In this document: positions 1-9,970 of the stretch, piece by piece
Layout: each line of letters opens with the position of its first letter
Numbering within the stretch: the first letter of the stretch is position 1
Assembly (NCBI GenBank): GCA_039881145.1
Contig: JAYKKI010000090.1
Span: 5,057,501-5,121,500, forward strand
Direction: 5' to 3'
DNA length: 64,000 nt
Origin: Druceiella hillmani
Taxonomy: Eukaryota > Arthropoda > Insecta > Lepidoptera > Hepialidae
Made by a program: the position numbers and the translations under genes
The notes under the pieces: model-generated
What the model was told of the DNA's origin: nothing
The model's input: the letters and a program-made list of their open reading frames with translations, nothing else
Database searches by the model: none

Positions 1-163
1 GCGAAAGAAAACACTACTTTTAAATTAAACGATGTCAAAATATTTCCACTCGGATCAATGTCACTTAATAATACCCGCGGCATGGCCGAACAAACATTGT
101 TAATGTTTGATATACGATGTAATAGCTATGTATTACATCGTATATCAAACATTAACAATTTAT
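1..163 (+). other. Short open frame at window edge, possible coding remnant
   Basis: Frame 1 is open from the first base for 54 codons before a TAA, with mixed codons (it includes DVKIFPLGSMSLNNTRG and MAEQTLLMFDIRC). That is longer than expected by chance in DNA this AT-rich, and the segment is less AT-rich than its surroundings. I recognise no domain. The last third lies inside the perfect hairpin at 96-159, so the reading frame there is at least partly a mirror image of itself. It could be the end of an exon or of a decayed element entering from the left, or chance. Confidence 0.2.
96..159. repeat. Perfect inverted repeat, 29-bp arms, 6-nt loop
   Basis: Arms 96-124 and 131-159 are exact reverse complements around the loop GCTATG. 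The arm starts ATTGTTAATGTTTGATATAC. A perfect palindrome of this length with so short a loop is typical of a template-switch copy or a small foldback insertion. No target duplication is evident. Confidence 0.9.
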
Positions 164-1072
164 GATGAATATTTTCTGTAATAGATACGATTTCGTCTGT
201 AATACTATTTCTCAGTGATATCAGCAAAAGGCCGGCCTCGCCGGCAATAGCATTCCATCATCTTTGGATAACGGTGTGAAGCCCGGATTCATTGTGATGT
301 AATTGTATATGTATGCAGTATATTTTTTCTTTGAAATATTATCGTATTTTGTGTATTTTTATACATTAGTTCGTTTTTGAAAAAATACTTCAATGACTAC
401 TTAAAAATTAAGTATTTTATGATTACTTTGTAATCATTTTCAGTATACTTTAACATTTAGTTTAACTTCTATGGCCATGGAATTTTTTAGTATTGTTTTA
501 TTATATGTTTTTTTTTTACTTAACATAATACATATAAATTACTCAAAACACTCTGTCTTATTTATCTGAATTTCTCTTAAATATAAAATATAACCTATAT
601 AATATAAGCTACGTAAGTATACAATGTAAATATGCACGTTATTATAAATATATTTTCAATCACAAATACTATTTAAATCCGCATTAAATTAGTAACGTGA
701 ATATAGGAAAAAACTTTACAATACCTGAACTGTCAAGTCTGATTGTTTATAAACATTCCCTTTTCAAGTTGAATGGAGTATAAGTGTGCTTATAATCCTC
801 GTAGTGCAAGTTCTATTCGCACTTTAAAGGTTTTATTGAAGACATATAAATCATTCAAACATTATACCCAAGTTTTTCTTGTTAGTCGGATATAATGTCA
901 GCTTTTCGTCTATCACTGGTTTTATGTGTCAGTAGCTTTTTTGTGTATTATTTATTGTTCAATTTACCCCTCGATTGCACACACCATTCCTCATTGTAAT
1001 TTTCTGTTTCTGAGCGTTTTTCTGGAAACAGATAACAAGTGACAATTAAAATCAACTTGGGGTTTTAAAAAT
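164..1072. other. AT-rich intergenic DNA, no gene seen
   Basis: Apart from a short GC-richer patch near 225-285 (containing GGCCGGCCTCGCCGGC), the stretch is low-complexity AT-rich DNA with stops in all frames and no recognisable element. Confidence 0.6.
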
Positions 1073-1262
1073 AGTGGATGTAATATTATTTATATTTTAT
1101 ATAAATTCTTTACCATGACCTAGGTTTTGTTGTATTATAACATATTCAGGTGGGCAAGTAGCAAAGAAAAATATTTTTTTAAGAAAACCTAAGTCGTCGC
1201 AAAGAAATTAAGTAAAGTAGAAATAATACTACATTACGTAGTTTCATTTGATTGTGAATAAT
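1073..1262. mobile_element. Penelope-like element 3' termini, head-to-head (decayed)
   Basis: The minus-strand arm (about 1,073-1,166) and the plus-strand arm (about 1,180-1,262) both carry the terminal sequence also found at 47.6, 48.9 and 61 kb. Landmarks are TTTACCATGACCTAGG at 1,110, CAGGTGGGC near 1,147, and the end block ACGTAGTTTCATTTGATTG near 1,237. The hammerhead-like core on the minus arm is broken: the CTGAAGA box reads CTGAATA and the GAAA box reads AAAA. The plus arm lacks its first half. It is the most decayed of the four copies in the window. Confidence 0.7.
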
Positions 1263-1404
1263 GGATTTCTTCAAAATTAATGCCAAATATATTCAGTAGT
1301 GGATTTCTTTAAAAAACTATCGATCAAAAAGAATTTTCTTAACCTTAATTTTAAACTCCAAAAACTATGTTAAATAAATACATGTTTCTCCTAAGAATTA
1401 TTGT

Positions 1405-1768
1405 AAAAGCCGATCTCCGTCCATCTCGTTCAATTTGCGATTTACGACTCTAGCTCCCCGTATTTGTTTAACCAAAATATGGATTTCGTTTCACGAAAAA
1501 AACGTTCAATACTGAAATAAAAATTCCTCTTTTCATATTTACGTGAGCTGAAAAGGAACCTTTTACCCTGAAAGGGTGGCGCGGATCATTTTACGAGCGG
1601 TTTATGGATGATAAGGGAGTGAATAACATGTTTGGAGAAGAGTCAGTGTGGGGCTGGGGGAGGCTATAATGCCGTTCAGAGAGCAAGGGGTTATGGAGGG
1701 AATGCTGTGGGATGAAGAAACATTGTCTTTTCACAGTCTTCTTAATTAAATGAAAATAATCGGGAAAG
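1405..1768 (+). repeat. Diverged third copy of the 16-26 kb unit segment
   Basis: By eye this aligns with about 19,888-20,213 (plus) and its mirror near 21,850-22,190. Shared blocks include AATACTGAAAT.AAATTCCTC, CCCTGAAAGGG, GGTTTATGGATGA and ATGAAAATAATCG. The plus frame reads stretches comparable to the 96-codon frame of the other copies (NTEIKIP for DTEIQIP, FTLKG for FPLKG, YERFMDD for YEWFMDD) but has in-frame stops. At the position where the other two copies end in TAG after MDD it has AAG and stays open through a further short segment. Divergence from the other two copies is much greater than theirs from each other. Confidence 0.75.
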
Positions 1769-3480
1769 GTATCTTCTCTAATTCATATATTCTTGGGTCG
1801 AGCTCTTTTCTTGAGTGAAAAGAAGGGTGAATAGTTTTTTCAGGTTGTAATCCCAGCTCACGCATTTTTAAATTTCAGTAAGATGAAGAGCATACTTCCA
1901 TAATTGTAGGTCTATTGAAAGTGCGCGTGTAACTTGATGTATTTCTTAATACTGTCCTAGGTAATTTAAAATGTATTATAATAATCAAAGCTGTGTGTGC
2001 CTGCTTGAAATTTATTCAAACTTTTTAATAAATTAATATAATTATTTCTTAAAATTTGTAATTACATAGTAAACAACTTGCAGCAGTCTTTAACAACAAT
2101 AACACAATTTTTTACTCGCTGTTTTGGTTGACTGGAAGACATTGTGCCTGCAATAAGTCCGCCTTATATATTTATATATTGAAGGCGATGAACATGTATA
2201 TGAATTATATGTTCGTGCAGTAAAAATTTGTTAAAATTTGTCTTGCCCAAATGTTTTCTATTTTAAATTAATCCATTGCTTAGTGAAGTAAAATTTCTTT
2301 TTAAGAAATACTGAGGAGAAATTGATTTTGTTTCAGCGATATGTCACATTTCCTTTACACTGAATATTGATAATTTCATGTAAGTATTGACAAAAATATT
2401 TTCAAAGATCAACGAACAACTTTAAATGACAAAATGTAATGAGGTTTTTTTCATTGTGTTTGAAATAAATATTACATTATGTAATTTGTTACTGACTAGC
2501 TGCTTTTTTATCAATCCCGAGTGTATGCTTTGCTACCAACTAGCGCGCTAGCCCCAGGTTTTAAGGGTAGAAGTAATTATACCATGTTAATTTTACTTTT
2601 CTTGTTAATTTTACAAGTAATCAACTTTAAAAATATCTTTCTGGAAAAAAACAATCATCCTCTAAGTAAAAAATTATATCACATTTAACTATCTTAACAT
2701 TTAGTGTGACTTATATTTTTTTTCATAAAATGACATGCATCTCTGTCTAATGTTCTGTATGCAAGAATGAGGATACTCCATAGGGCACAATTACCATAGG
2801 GCACGGTTTTGGGGATATTTTATTATCGCAATAGAAATGGTTACAGAATAATTATTCAAATGGTTTAAATTTTATTAATAATCGTCTATAAATACTCCTA
2901 TTTTGTGTTCCGGATCTGTTCTTAGCCTTAGTTCGGTTCCGCGCTTTTTTGCCTTTCTCTAATAATCATTTATTTATTAAAAAAACAAAAGGCGGGTTTA
3001 CACTTTTAATTTTACCAACGACTTAAAGAATTATCCGAATTTGAAAATTATTAATTTTTATTACAATAAAATTATTTAGCTTTATCTTTACATTTCTATT
3101 ATTCCTATACCAAATGATACAGCTATAAAGGTGATGCTGCAAGCAGTTACTTCAAAACATTAATTTAATTAGGTGTAATGAAACAAAATGGAACTATCTC
3201 TGAAAGTATTATACTTTTGCCGTTGGTTCAGTGGAACCACAACTCATATTTTTTTATTTAACCCTTCTTCACTCATTTCACTTGATTTGGAAATAGCGCT
3301 AGATTTGCGCTGAAAATTATCACCAGATTTATACTTTGGTATTGGTTTGGTTAAAAACTGTCAGGTTAAAAAAATATCATAGTTTTTATTAGAATCTCAT
3401 TCATTAAATGTATTAGTTTATGAAAGTTCTAGGTTCAGGAATGATTCAGACCTAATAGCAAAAATTAATATTCAACTTTC
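1769..3480. other. AT-rich intergenic DNA, no gene seen
   Basis: No element or gene is recognised. Only a small direct repeat is visible at 2,778-2,806 (two copies of CCATAGGGCAC). Confidence 0.6.
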
Positions 3481-3600
3481 AGGTTGATATGGAGAAAAAC
3501 GGAACAATTGTAAGACACTCCTGTATCCGGCCGTATATCCATCACATCCGTTTTTCTCAGAAGCTGCTTAACATATAAACTTGAAATTTTTCATAGTTAT
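3481..3600 (-). repeat. Fragment of arthropod dispersed repeat
   Basis: AAAAACGGAAC at 3,496, then CCATCACATCCGTTTTTCTC near 3,540-3,558, resemble the conserved end block (AACGGAATCCGTATAGGATCAC then tandem GTCCGTC and TTTTTCTCAGAAAC) of a repeat seen more clearly at 63.6 kb and, in reverse orientation, at 13.3 kb. The two outer 12-mers (GAGAAAAACGGA and TCCGTTTTTCTC) are also reverse complements. Confidence 0.4.
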
Positions 3601-3706
3601 AAAACGTGCTAAATCACGTGTGTGCTGAAAAAAAAAATTTATATAAGACTTTTAGAAAGGTAAATAAAGTGCTAAATTGTTTTAAATACTTGCATCAATT
3701 AATTAT

Positions 3707-3840
3707 GTGACTTATAAAGATGCCAAAATATAAGTATGTTCCATAAAATTGTTTTAGAATTTTATGGAATATAATTTTCAATTAAATATGTGACTTATAA
3801 AGATGTCAAACTATAACTATGTTCCATAAAATTGTTTTAG
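3707..3840. repeat. 83-bp direct tandem repeat, two copies
   Basis: GTGACTTATAAAGATG recurs at 3,707 and 3,790, followed in both by a tract ending in TATGTTCCATAAAATTG. The first copy also holds a 12-bp hairpin (3,739-3,750 with 3,758-3,769). No coding potential is seen. Confidence 0.85.
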
Positions 3841-3841
3841 A

Positions 3842-5820
3842 TTTTTAGGGAACATACTTTTCCGCTCATTGCTTCTAATGTTCCCAACACTTTTATCGGA
3901 CCTAAAAACTTGAAATATAACATAATGGCATATTAATCCGCATGTATCTGATAATGTCATTATATAATAATTTGTAAATATCTTAAAAGCTAAACCCTTT
4001 AATATATTCATGACGGAATTTTGGAAAGTATAAGTAATCATAGTAGTCGTAGTAGTATATCTCCGAAAATGTTAAAATTGAAATTAAGAAAAAACGGAAT
4101 TAGTAGAAATTTATCTATAATTTTTCGGAAATTACAGCAAAGAAAATTATATCAAATATATATTTACATAGAGAAAAATAAGATCAATTTTTGTATACAG
4201 TGTAACCTTGCATTAATGATTTAAATAATACCTACAGATTAATATTTTAATACACTGAGTAATTTTTATATTATATTATAAAGTCAGTCTAATTTATCCA
4301 CTGTAAAAATTCTTAATGAAGCAGACAAGTGCTAGCCTGAAATATAAATTTATAACGTTTTTAATTACCTACATTGTGTACGAGCGATCTAATGAAATTT
4401 CACCACACGAAGTTATTATAAAAATGAGGCAATATATGAATCATATTAATAAAAATGTGACACAGCAGCAATTGAATACTAAGTTGAATAACCTCGCATT
4501 ATGTCATAAACTTATTTGGAAGATTTCGCATTAAGTGTAGCAAACTTATCCGGGTAAATATTGTGCTACAAGCACAATATTTTTCCAACGTTTTATTAAA
4601 CATAAATCCATTTTTCTTTTTAATTTGGTCCGAAAATTTGACCGCAAGTTGATTTGTGAAAACAACTTCGTAAAAGTCACACAAAATAAAAATAAAAAAC
4701 AGTTTCGTCATTCGTTTCAGGTAATATCTTCCATAAAGTCATAACATCTAGCAGAAATTTCATTTGTTTTCCAAGTTTTATTCCAATCTAATAAGAAAGG
4801 TGGCTTGTCTAAAGGGGAAAAGTCCACAAAGGACGACTTGTCTTTTGCCACAAATTTAAAGTTTCAAAGTAACCTTAAATTTCCAGCCTGCAGATCATGT
4901 TCGATGACGTTATAATGCAATTATATCGAAATTTACGAAATACACCTAAATATCGCGAAATTCACCTATATCTTAAATATGATTTTTAAATTGATTATTG
5001 AAAAATGAAAAAAATTAAATAAGCGAATGAAATAATCAATTTCGTTATATTTATGTAATCATTTAATAAATCTCACTCATTTGAAAAGTCTAGAATGCTT
5101 TACAATCAGAATAGGAGTCTTCTATACCTTGCTACGGTGATTCAGCAACATTCGACCAGTGTTAATAAAAAAATCAAAATGTCTCGCGTCATTAAGATCC
5201 CGTCTCAATAGTAATGTCGCCCTAATAGAAATACTACATACCTTTAAATGTTTTTGGCCTTACGGACTAAGAGGACTGGTATGACCCATATACCTCCAAA
5301 AGTATTATGATTTAGTTCTTTTCGTGTTTGAAGGCGTTGGTCTGTTTATTATTTTACTACAATGGGATGATGCTCACATATTTAGTTGGGCGTTTCGCGT
5401 CTTTTTTCTATAAAATTTTCCTTTAGTAAAATTCCTTGATATTGTAAATTTGTAGATTCACTTTTTGCTTTAATTCTCTAATAATTTTCACTAAGTCTCA
5501 ACTGAAAGAAACGCATGTTTTGAGTTTGAACCTGTATATTAGTTTCAAGCTGTTGGGTAAACATTTTTGGATAAAATTTAAATGGACCAGTCTAGATAAT
5601 TGTAACATAAATTGTTACAAAATAAGAGAACATACAACACAAAATTATATACATCTTATTAAAGAATAAATATAGTAATCCAAACACATCGTTCAACCTT
5701 GTTAGCGGATAAGCAATAATATCAACGTTATATGAAATAAAACTGTGCGGTAAGAGCGTATCGATGATATAAAACTGAGCGGTAAGATGGTATAAAAACT
5801 TTTAGTTTTAAAATAGTGTC
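3842..5820. other. AT-rich intergenic DNA, no gene seen
   Basis: Two short open frames near 4.02-4.53 kb have AT-driven, low-complexity translations and are judged non-coding. A 12-bp hairpin lies at 4,556-4,582. Nothing else is recognised. Confidence 0.6.
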
Positions 5821-6178
5821 CATATAGAACAATAATATCTTTTCACCTTGAGAAAATTTCATCTTGGAATAAAATGTAATTTTTTTCAGAAAAAAAATCG
5901 CAAAGTAAATACGACAGTCCGTTATAATTTCTATTGATGGAAATAATTTTCATTTAAGAATTTTGGAACTTATTGGGGAAGGAGGAAGGTCTTGATGACG
6001 AATTTGAAAAGAAATTCTGAAACTGAAATATAGTTATTTAGTTTACGATGGGCTAGGCGCATGTCTATTTTAATTTCGTCTTTTTCGTGGCGAGTCTGTC
6101 CAAAAAATTTTTTTCTAAATTTTCCTTTAAACTCTTTTTTGCGTTATTAATATTTATACCAAATTTCATCTCAATAGG

Positions 6179-6214
<36 letters not shown>

Positions 6215-6219
6215 TATAT
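6179..6219. repeat. (TA)n microsatellite
   Basis: About 20 TA units with one G interruption. Confidence 0.95.
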
Positions 6220-6269
6220 CTGTATACCAAATTTGGGATACAGATATATGTAATGAATTTTAAAGTGTA

Positions 6270-6351
6270 TTTGAAAGTGTTCATATAGTGTGTGGTATGG
6301 TATTAAAACGCCCTTTAAAACAATACCACACACTATATGAATACTTTCAAA
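6270..6351. repeat. Near-perfect inverted repeat, 29-bp arms
   Basis: Arms 6,270-6,298 and 6,323-6,351 match at 28 of 29 positions around a 24-nt loop. The core is CATATAGTGTGTGGTAT. It lies inside the dispersed-repeat remnant, so it formed or inserted after that repeat. Confidence 0.9.
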
Positions 6352-6510
6352 AAAAAATCGAGTACTATATTTACTTTTCCCCACTAATCATATGAACATT
6401 TTGGGTTATTACTTGTTGTAATAGCTGCGGACTAAGTTTTAAGTTGTAACGTCAAACGGTTTCTGAGACAAAGGGCTGTAACAGACGTAGAGATAGATAT
6501 ACGAGTGACT

Positions 6511-8230
6511 TTATAAGTTTTTCATATTAGTTTTTGTCTACACGATGTATAAATAAAAAAATTTTAAAAAAGTTTTTGTTTTGATTATATTCGAATTGAA
6601 TCACGACCCGGATCCGAAAGTTTTTTGAAAAATATTCTTTCACAAATTTATCTTTACTAAAAATTTTACGTCACAGATCGAAACCACGTTTAAAGTGTCT
6701 ACCAAAGTTTTCAATATCAAACGATGTATTAAAAGAAAGTAATGGTAAAACCAAAGTGTACACCCACATTTAATGGTTGACAGTTGCAAGAAAAACTTAA
6801 ATATTAAAAGAAAATCAAAAACGAAGAGAGGGTGCCAGAAAATCCAAATAAACGGATACCGAGTGCAAGTAGTTGAACACGAACAGAGGCTATTTGTCGA
6901 AAATTATTTTTGACTAGAACTTATTTCTTTAATCATTGTAAACAGCAAACAACAAACAAGCTTCGTATTGGATACTTAAATAATCCATAGAAAAAAATCC
7001 CCAATATCGGTTAGGAACTGTGAATGTACAAAAATAAAATCAAGGCCAAATTTAGATCATAATAAATAAATATTATACATAAGATTAAAAATCGAATAGC
7101 TTCTTAAAGGAAAATCTTCTTGCTCCAAAAAACTATATTGAAAACTGATTTTTTGCAAAATTATTCTAGTATTTATATCTTTTCATGAAAACTTGAGGCC
7201 GGTAAGCTAGTCGTTTATAAAACATACGCCTACGGTATATGTTGTAAAATAAAGTTATTTATTATAATTTCATTCCTGAGTTCCCATAATCTTATTATTG
7301 CAGATTTTAAAATTAGGCACACGGTATCGAATCTAATTTATTGATACTGTACTCATGAGTAGCTTTGAAAAAAGTATCGCACAAATTAAAAAATGTATAG
7401 ATACCCCACGTTTTCAATACTTTTCCAATATTTTATATTATGTACGTTTTTACTAATTACTCTCCATATTTTATATTTATGAATATTTATTTAATTCATC
7501 AAAAAATTTACAAATGCGGTTCAATAAAAATAATGCTCGTGTAAATAAGGAATTAAATGCAAATCGTATAAAACTTTTTAGTTGTAAAAGAATGAAAGAA
7601 GAATTTAATTAATCAGCGTTTTTTATTTAAATAAAAGTAAAAAAAAAGAAAATCAAATCAAACGTTTAGGGAAAAATGTGAACGTGAATAAAGTTTTAAA
7701 CTTTTCACTATTTTCTATACAATAACTATACTTTATAAAATCGTTTCATCAGGTTTAGATACTTATACGTGCATTAGTATTATATTGGTTGTCTTGCATG
7801 AAATGGAACGAATAAAACACCGCTTTTCACAAATTGAAAATTGTTACCAATATCACCATACTTTGGTGGTGTATTGTATTGCCACCATTCAGTTGGAATT
7901 CTAAAAAAAAAAGGTTTTTTTTAATCTTTTAAAAAATTATATTAAGGTCACCAATACTTGAGTATTCCTGTTTATGAGCTACCTAATCTGGCCAAAGTAA
8001 CTGGGAATTCATTGTTAGCAGATGAGTGATAATTTCATCTTAATTAATTCAAGTGTGGATTTATTAATTCTTTTTTAAGTCTATAATATAAATTGAATTA
8101 TTTTACAACATTACGTCTTAAATCTTTTCCCTATCCACTTCGTGGCTGTCCAAGACTCGGAACTATATAGAAAGATGACGAAAACAACGTTGAGGTTATT
8201 CTCTTATTGGTGACATGGGAGACCATAAAA
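6511..8230. other. AT-rich intergenic DNA, no gene seen
   Basis: No recognisable gene or element; stops are dense in all frames. Confidence 0.6.
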
Positions 8231-8233
8231 TTA

Positions 8234-8279
8234 ATTCATGAATAAATATTTTTCAAAAAAAAAATATCTATTCATGAAT
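8234..8279. repeat. Inverted repeat, 20-bp arms, 6-nt loop
   Basis: Arms 8,234-8,253 and 8,260-8,279 match at 19 of 20 positions (ATTCATGAATAAATATTTTT). The right arm is also the start of the repeat shared with 48.06 kb, so the left arm looks like an inverted copy of that repeat's edge. Confidence 0.85.
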
Positions 8280-8365
8280 TCATTCTCATATTTTTGATTT
8301 TATGAATATATATGCAATATTAGGTTTCTTGTGACATTGTTCTAAGTCTTGGAACACATTTTTCA
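8262..8365. repeat. Dispersed repeat shared with 48.06-48.18 kb
   Basis: ATATCTATTCATGAATTCAT..TCTCATATTTTT and the following hundred bases align with 48,063-48,175, at roughly three quarters identity by eye. Family unknown. Confidence 0.6.
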
Positions 8366-9496
8366 TCAGTTTACTTTTGGAATACTCATTGAGTTGAATT
8401 TGTACTTTTTTGCATGGTTGTTCAAATTAAATTATTGTTAACAACATTGTTATAGGTTACATCCTAACTATTTTTACTTCAATAGATTAATCGTTTTTGA
8501 GAATGTAGAATGTCTAAAGTTAGATAATTTTAGATCCGTTCAGTTCATAAAAAGATCAAAGATTCCAAGATCATAAAAAGAATTTCCTTTAAACTCACTA
8601 ACTATTTATTGTATAGTAAATATATTTTCAAATACATTGTAGAGCATTTTATTGTAATTTCGTTTTGATATACATAAAATTTACTGAAATTGTTGATCCC
8701 AAGTCATATTTAGTCCAAGATACTACATTATATTCGAGCTGATATATTTGGATTTTAACTTGTCGTACATTATTTTTCAAATGCATCAAACGAATATTAT
8801 TGCTTTTCTTTTTATTTTACCTCATCTATTTTTTCTGACGTATTAATTCTTGTATATAGAAAAAAAGACTACTTTTTAGACTACCACACAATAAACACTG
8901 CTGAGTATCTTAACTGCTGAGTATCTTAACTATCAATATTACGTATAAATGAAATATTTAAGATCAATGATTGTGTAGTAAGCCTTACTCGATAAAAGGT
9001 ATATACAGACGCAGGATAAACAGTTGAAAATGGCACATGAATAATTCAAACAGCGCTCTGATTATTTCGCGGCTCGTCGTTGTCGGTGTACACAGATTCG
9101 TCTGATGTGGGATGAGAGAATAGCTTACCTTATCTCGCGTTATGATGTTCTTCATCCGTCAGCTGTCGCATTAGGAGGTCCAGTGACACCTGTGCGAGTC
9201 TCAGCTCCGTTCATTAAGACATGTATGAATCTATTCCATTTTACTCTTCGGGGTAATAACTAACAATGGAAAATACCGAGATAATATACTGCAATTCGCG
9301 AGCCGTTTTTTATTTCAATTTGTTAATATTATTTGTGATAAAACTAATAGGTTGATAATGGGTTTTCATATGTCTGTAACTGTGGAAACTCAGTAGAAAT
9401 CTCATTTCAAACCGTCCAATCCATTCGTCTCAACAAATATATTACAGTGACGTTCTACTAAATTGCCTACAAGAACAGTTTAAATAAATATTGTTA
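8366..9496. other. Intergenic DNA with a GC-richer patch at 9.04-9.22 kb
   Basis: An exact 16-bp tandem duplication (ACTGCTGAGTATCTTA) is at 8,897-8,928. The segment 9,045-9,220 is clearly richer in G+C than its surroundings (CAGCGCTCTGATTATTTCGC, GGCTCGTCGTTGTCGG), but no frame in it resembles a known protein. It may be a decayed exon, an old element or a conserved non-coding block. Confidence 0.5.
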
Positions 9497-9497
9497 T

Positions 9498-9553
<56 letters not shown>
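9497..9553. repeat. (CA)n(TA)n microsatellite
   Basis: A short CA run followed by about 23 TA units, ending directly before the tandem array. Confidence 0.95.
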
Positions 9554-9555
<2 letters not shown>

Positions 9556-9970
9556 ACATTACTTCCTTAAATCGTAAGACTTGAGGATCTTTCGTTTTTA
9601 AATCAATATTTTGGGTCTCAAGTATAGGAAATGTGGATTTTAATTAGAAACTGTGATATTAAACTATAAATTGTAACACATCAGTTCTGTTTCTGCGGAG
9701 ATACTACCTGCCTAAATCGTGAAACTTGAGGGTCTGATGTTTTTAAATCAGTATTTTAAGTTTCAAGTAGATTCTTTATAACTAAATTCTAGTTTCCAAC
9801 TCCTCAACTTTTACTTTTGGGGATACCGTCTCCTTTAATTGTGGGATTTGAGGATCTACTGCGTTTAAATAAATATTGGAGGTCTCAAGAAGAGACTTGT
9901 CATGACATGCTGTTTTTAAATTACTATTGTGGGTTTCAGAGACTCTATCACTAAACTTTAGATTCAAATT
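9556..9970 (-). pseudogene. Tandem array with a repeated peptide on the minus strand
   Basis: Three clear units and a partial fourth follow one another, with spacing of about 150 and 120 bp. On the minus strand each encodes the same short peptide: LETSNIYLNAVDPQIPQLKE (unit near 9,820-9,890), LET*NTDLKTSDPQVSRF (near 9,705-9,770), LETQNIDLKTKDPQVLRFKE (near 9,560-9,625), plus SETHNSNLKTA upstream. After the core two units share VSP. Amino-acid similarity preserved in one frame across repeats suggests coding origin. The stops (TAA for a glutamine in the second unit, then TAG and TGA between units) say it is now broken, or that parts are intronic. I recognise no family; it reads as a polar, probably disordered or coiled repeat protein. 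The alternative is a satellite whose frame similarity is incidental. Confidence 0.45.

Larger units (their letters stand above)
5821..6510 (+). repeat. Dispersed arthropod repeat remnant with internal (TA)n
   Basis: Positions about 5,835-6,180 align by eye with 43,915-44,270 (shared TTCACCTTGA..AAATTTCATCTT..AATAA, ATAATTTC.ATT..., and CCAA.TTTCATCTCAA). The tail GTCAAACGGTTTCTGAGAC (6,451) then AACAGACGTAGAGATAGA resembles the conserved end of a repeat family widespread in arthropods. A (TA)n tract at 6,179-6,219 interrupts it. Confidence 0.6.
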
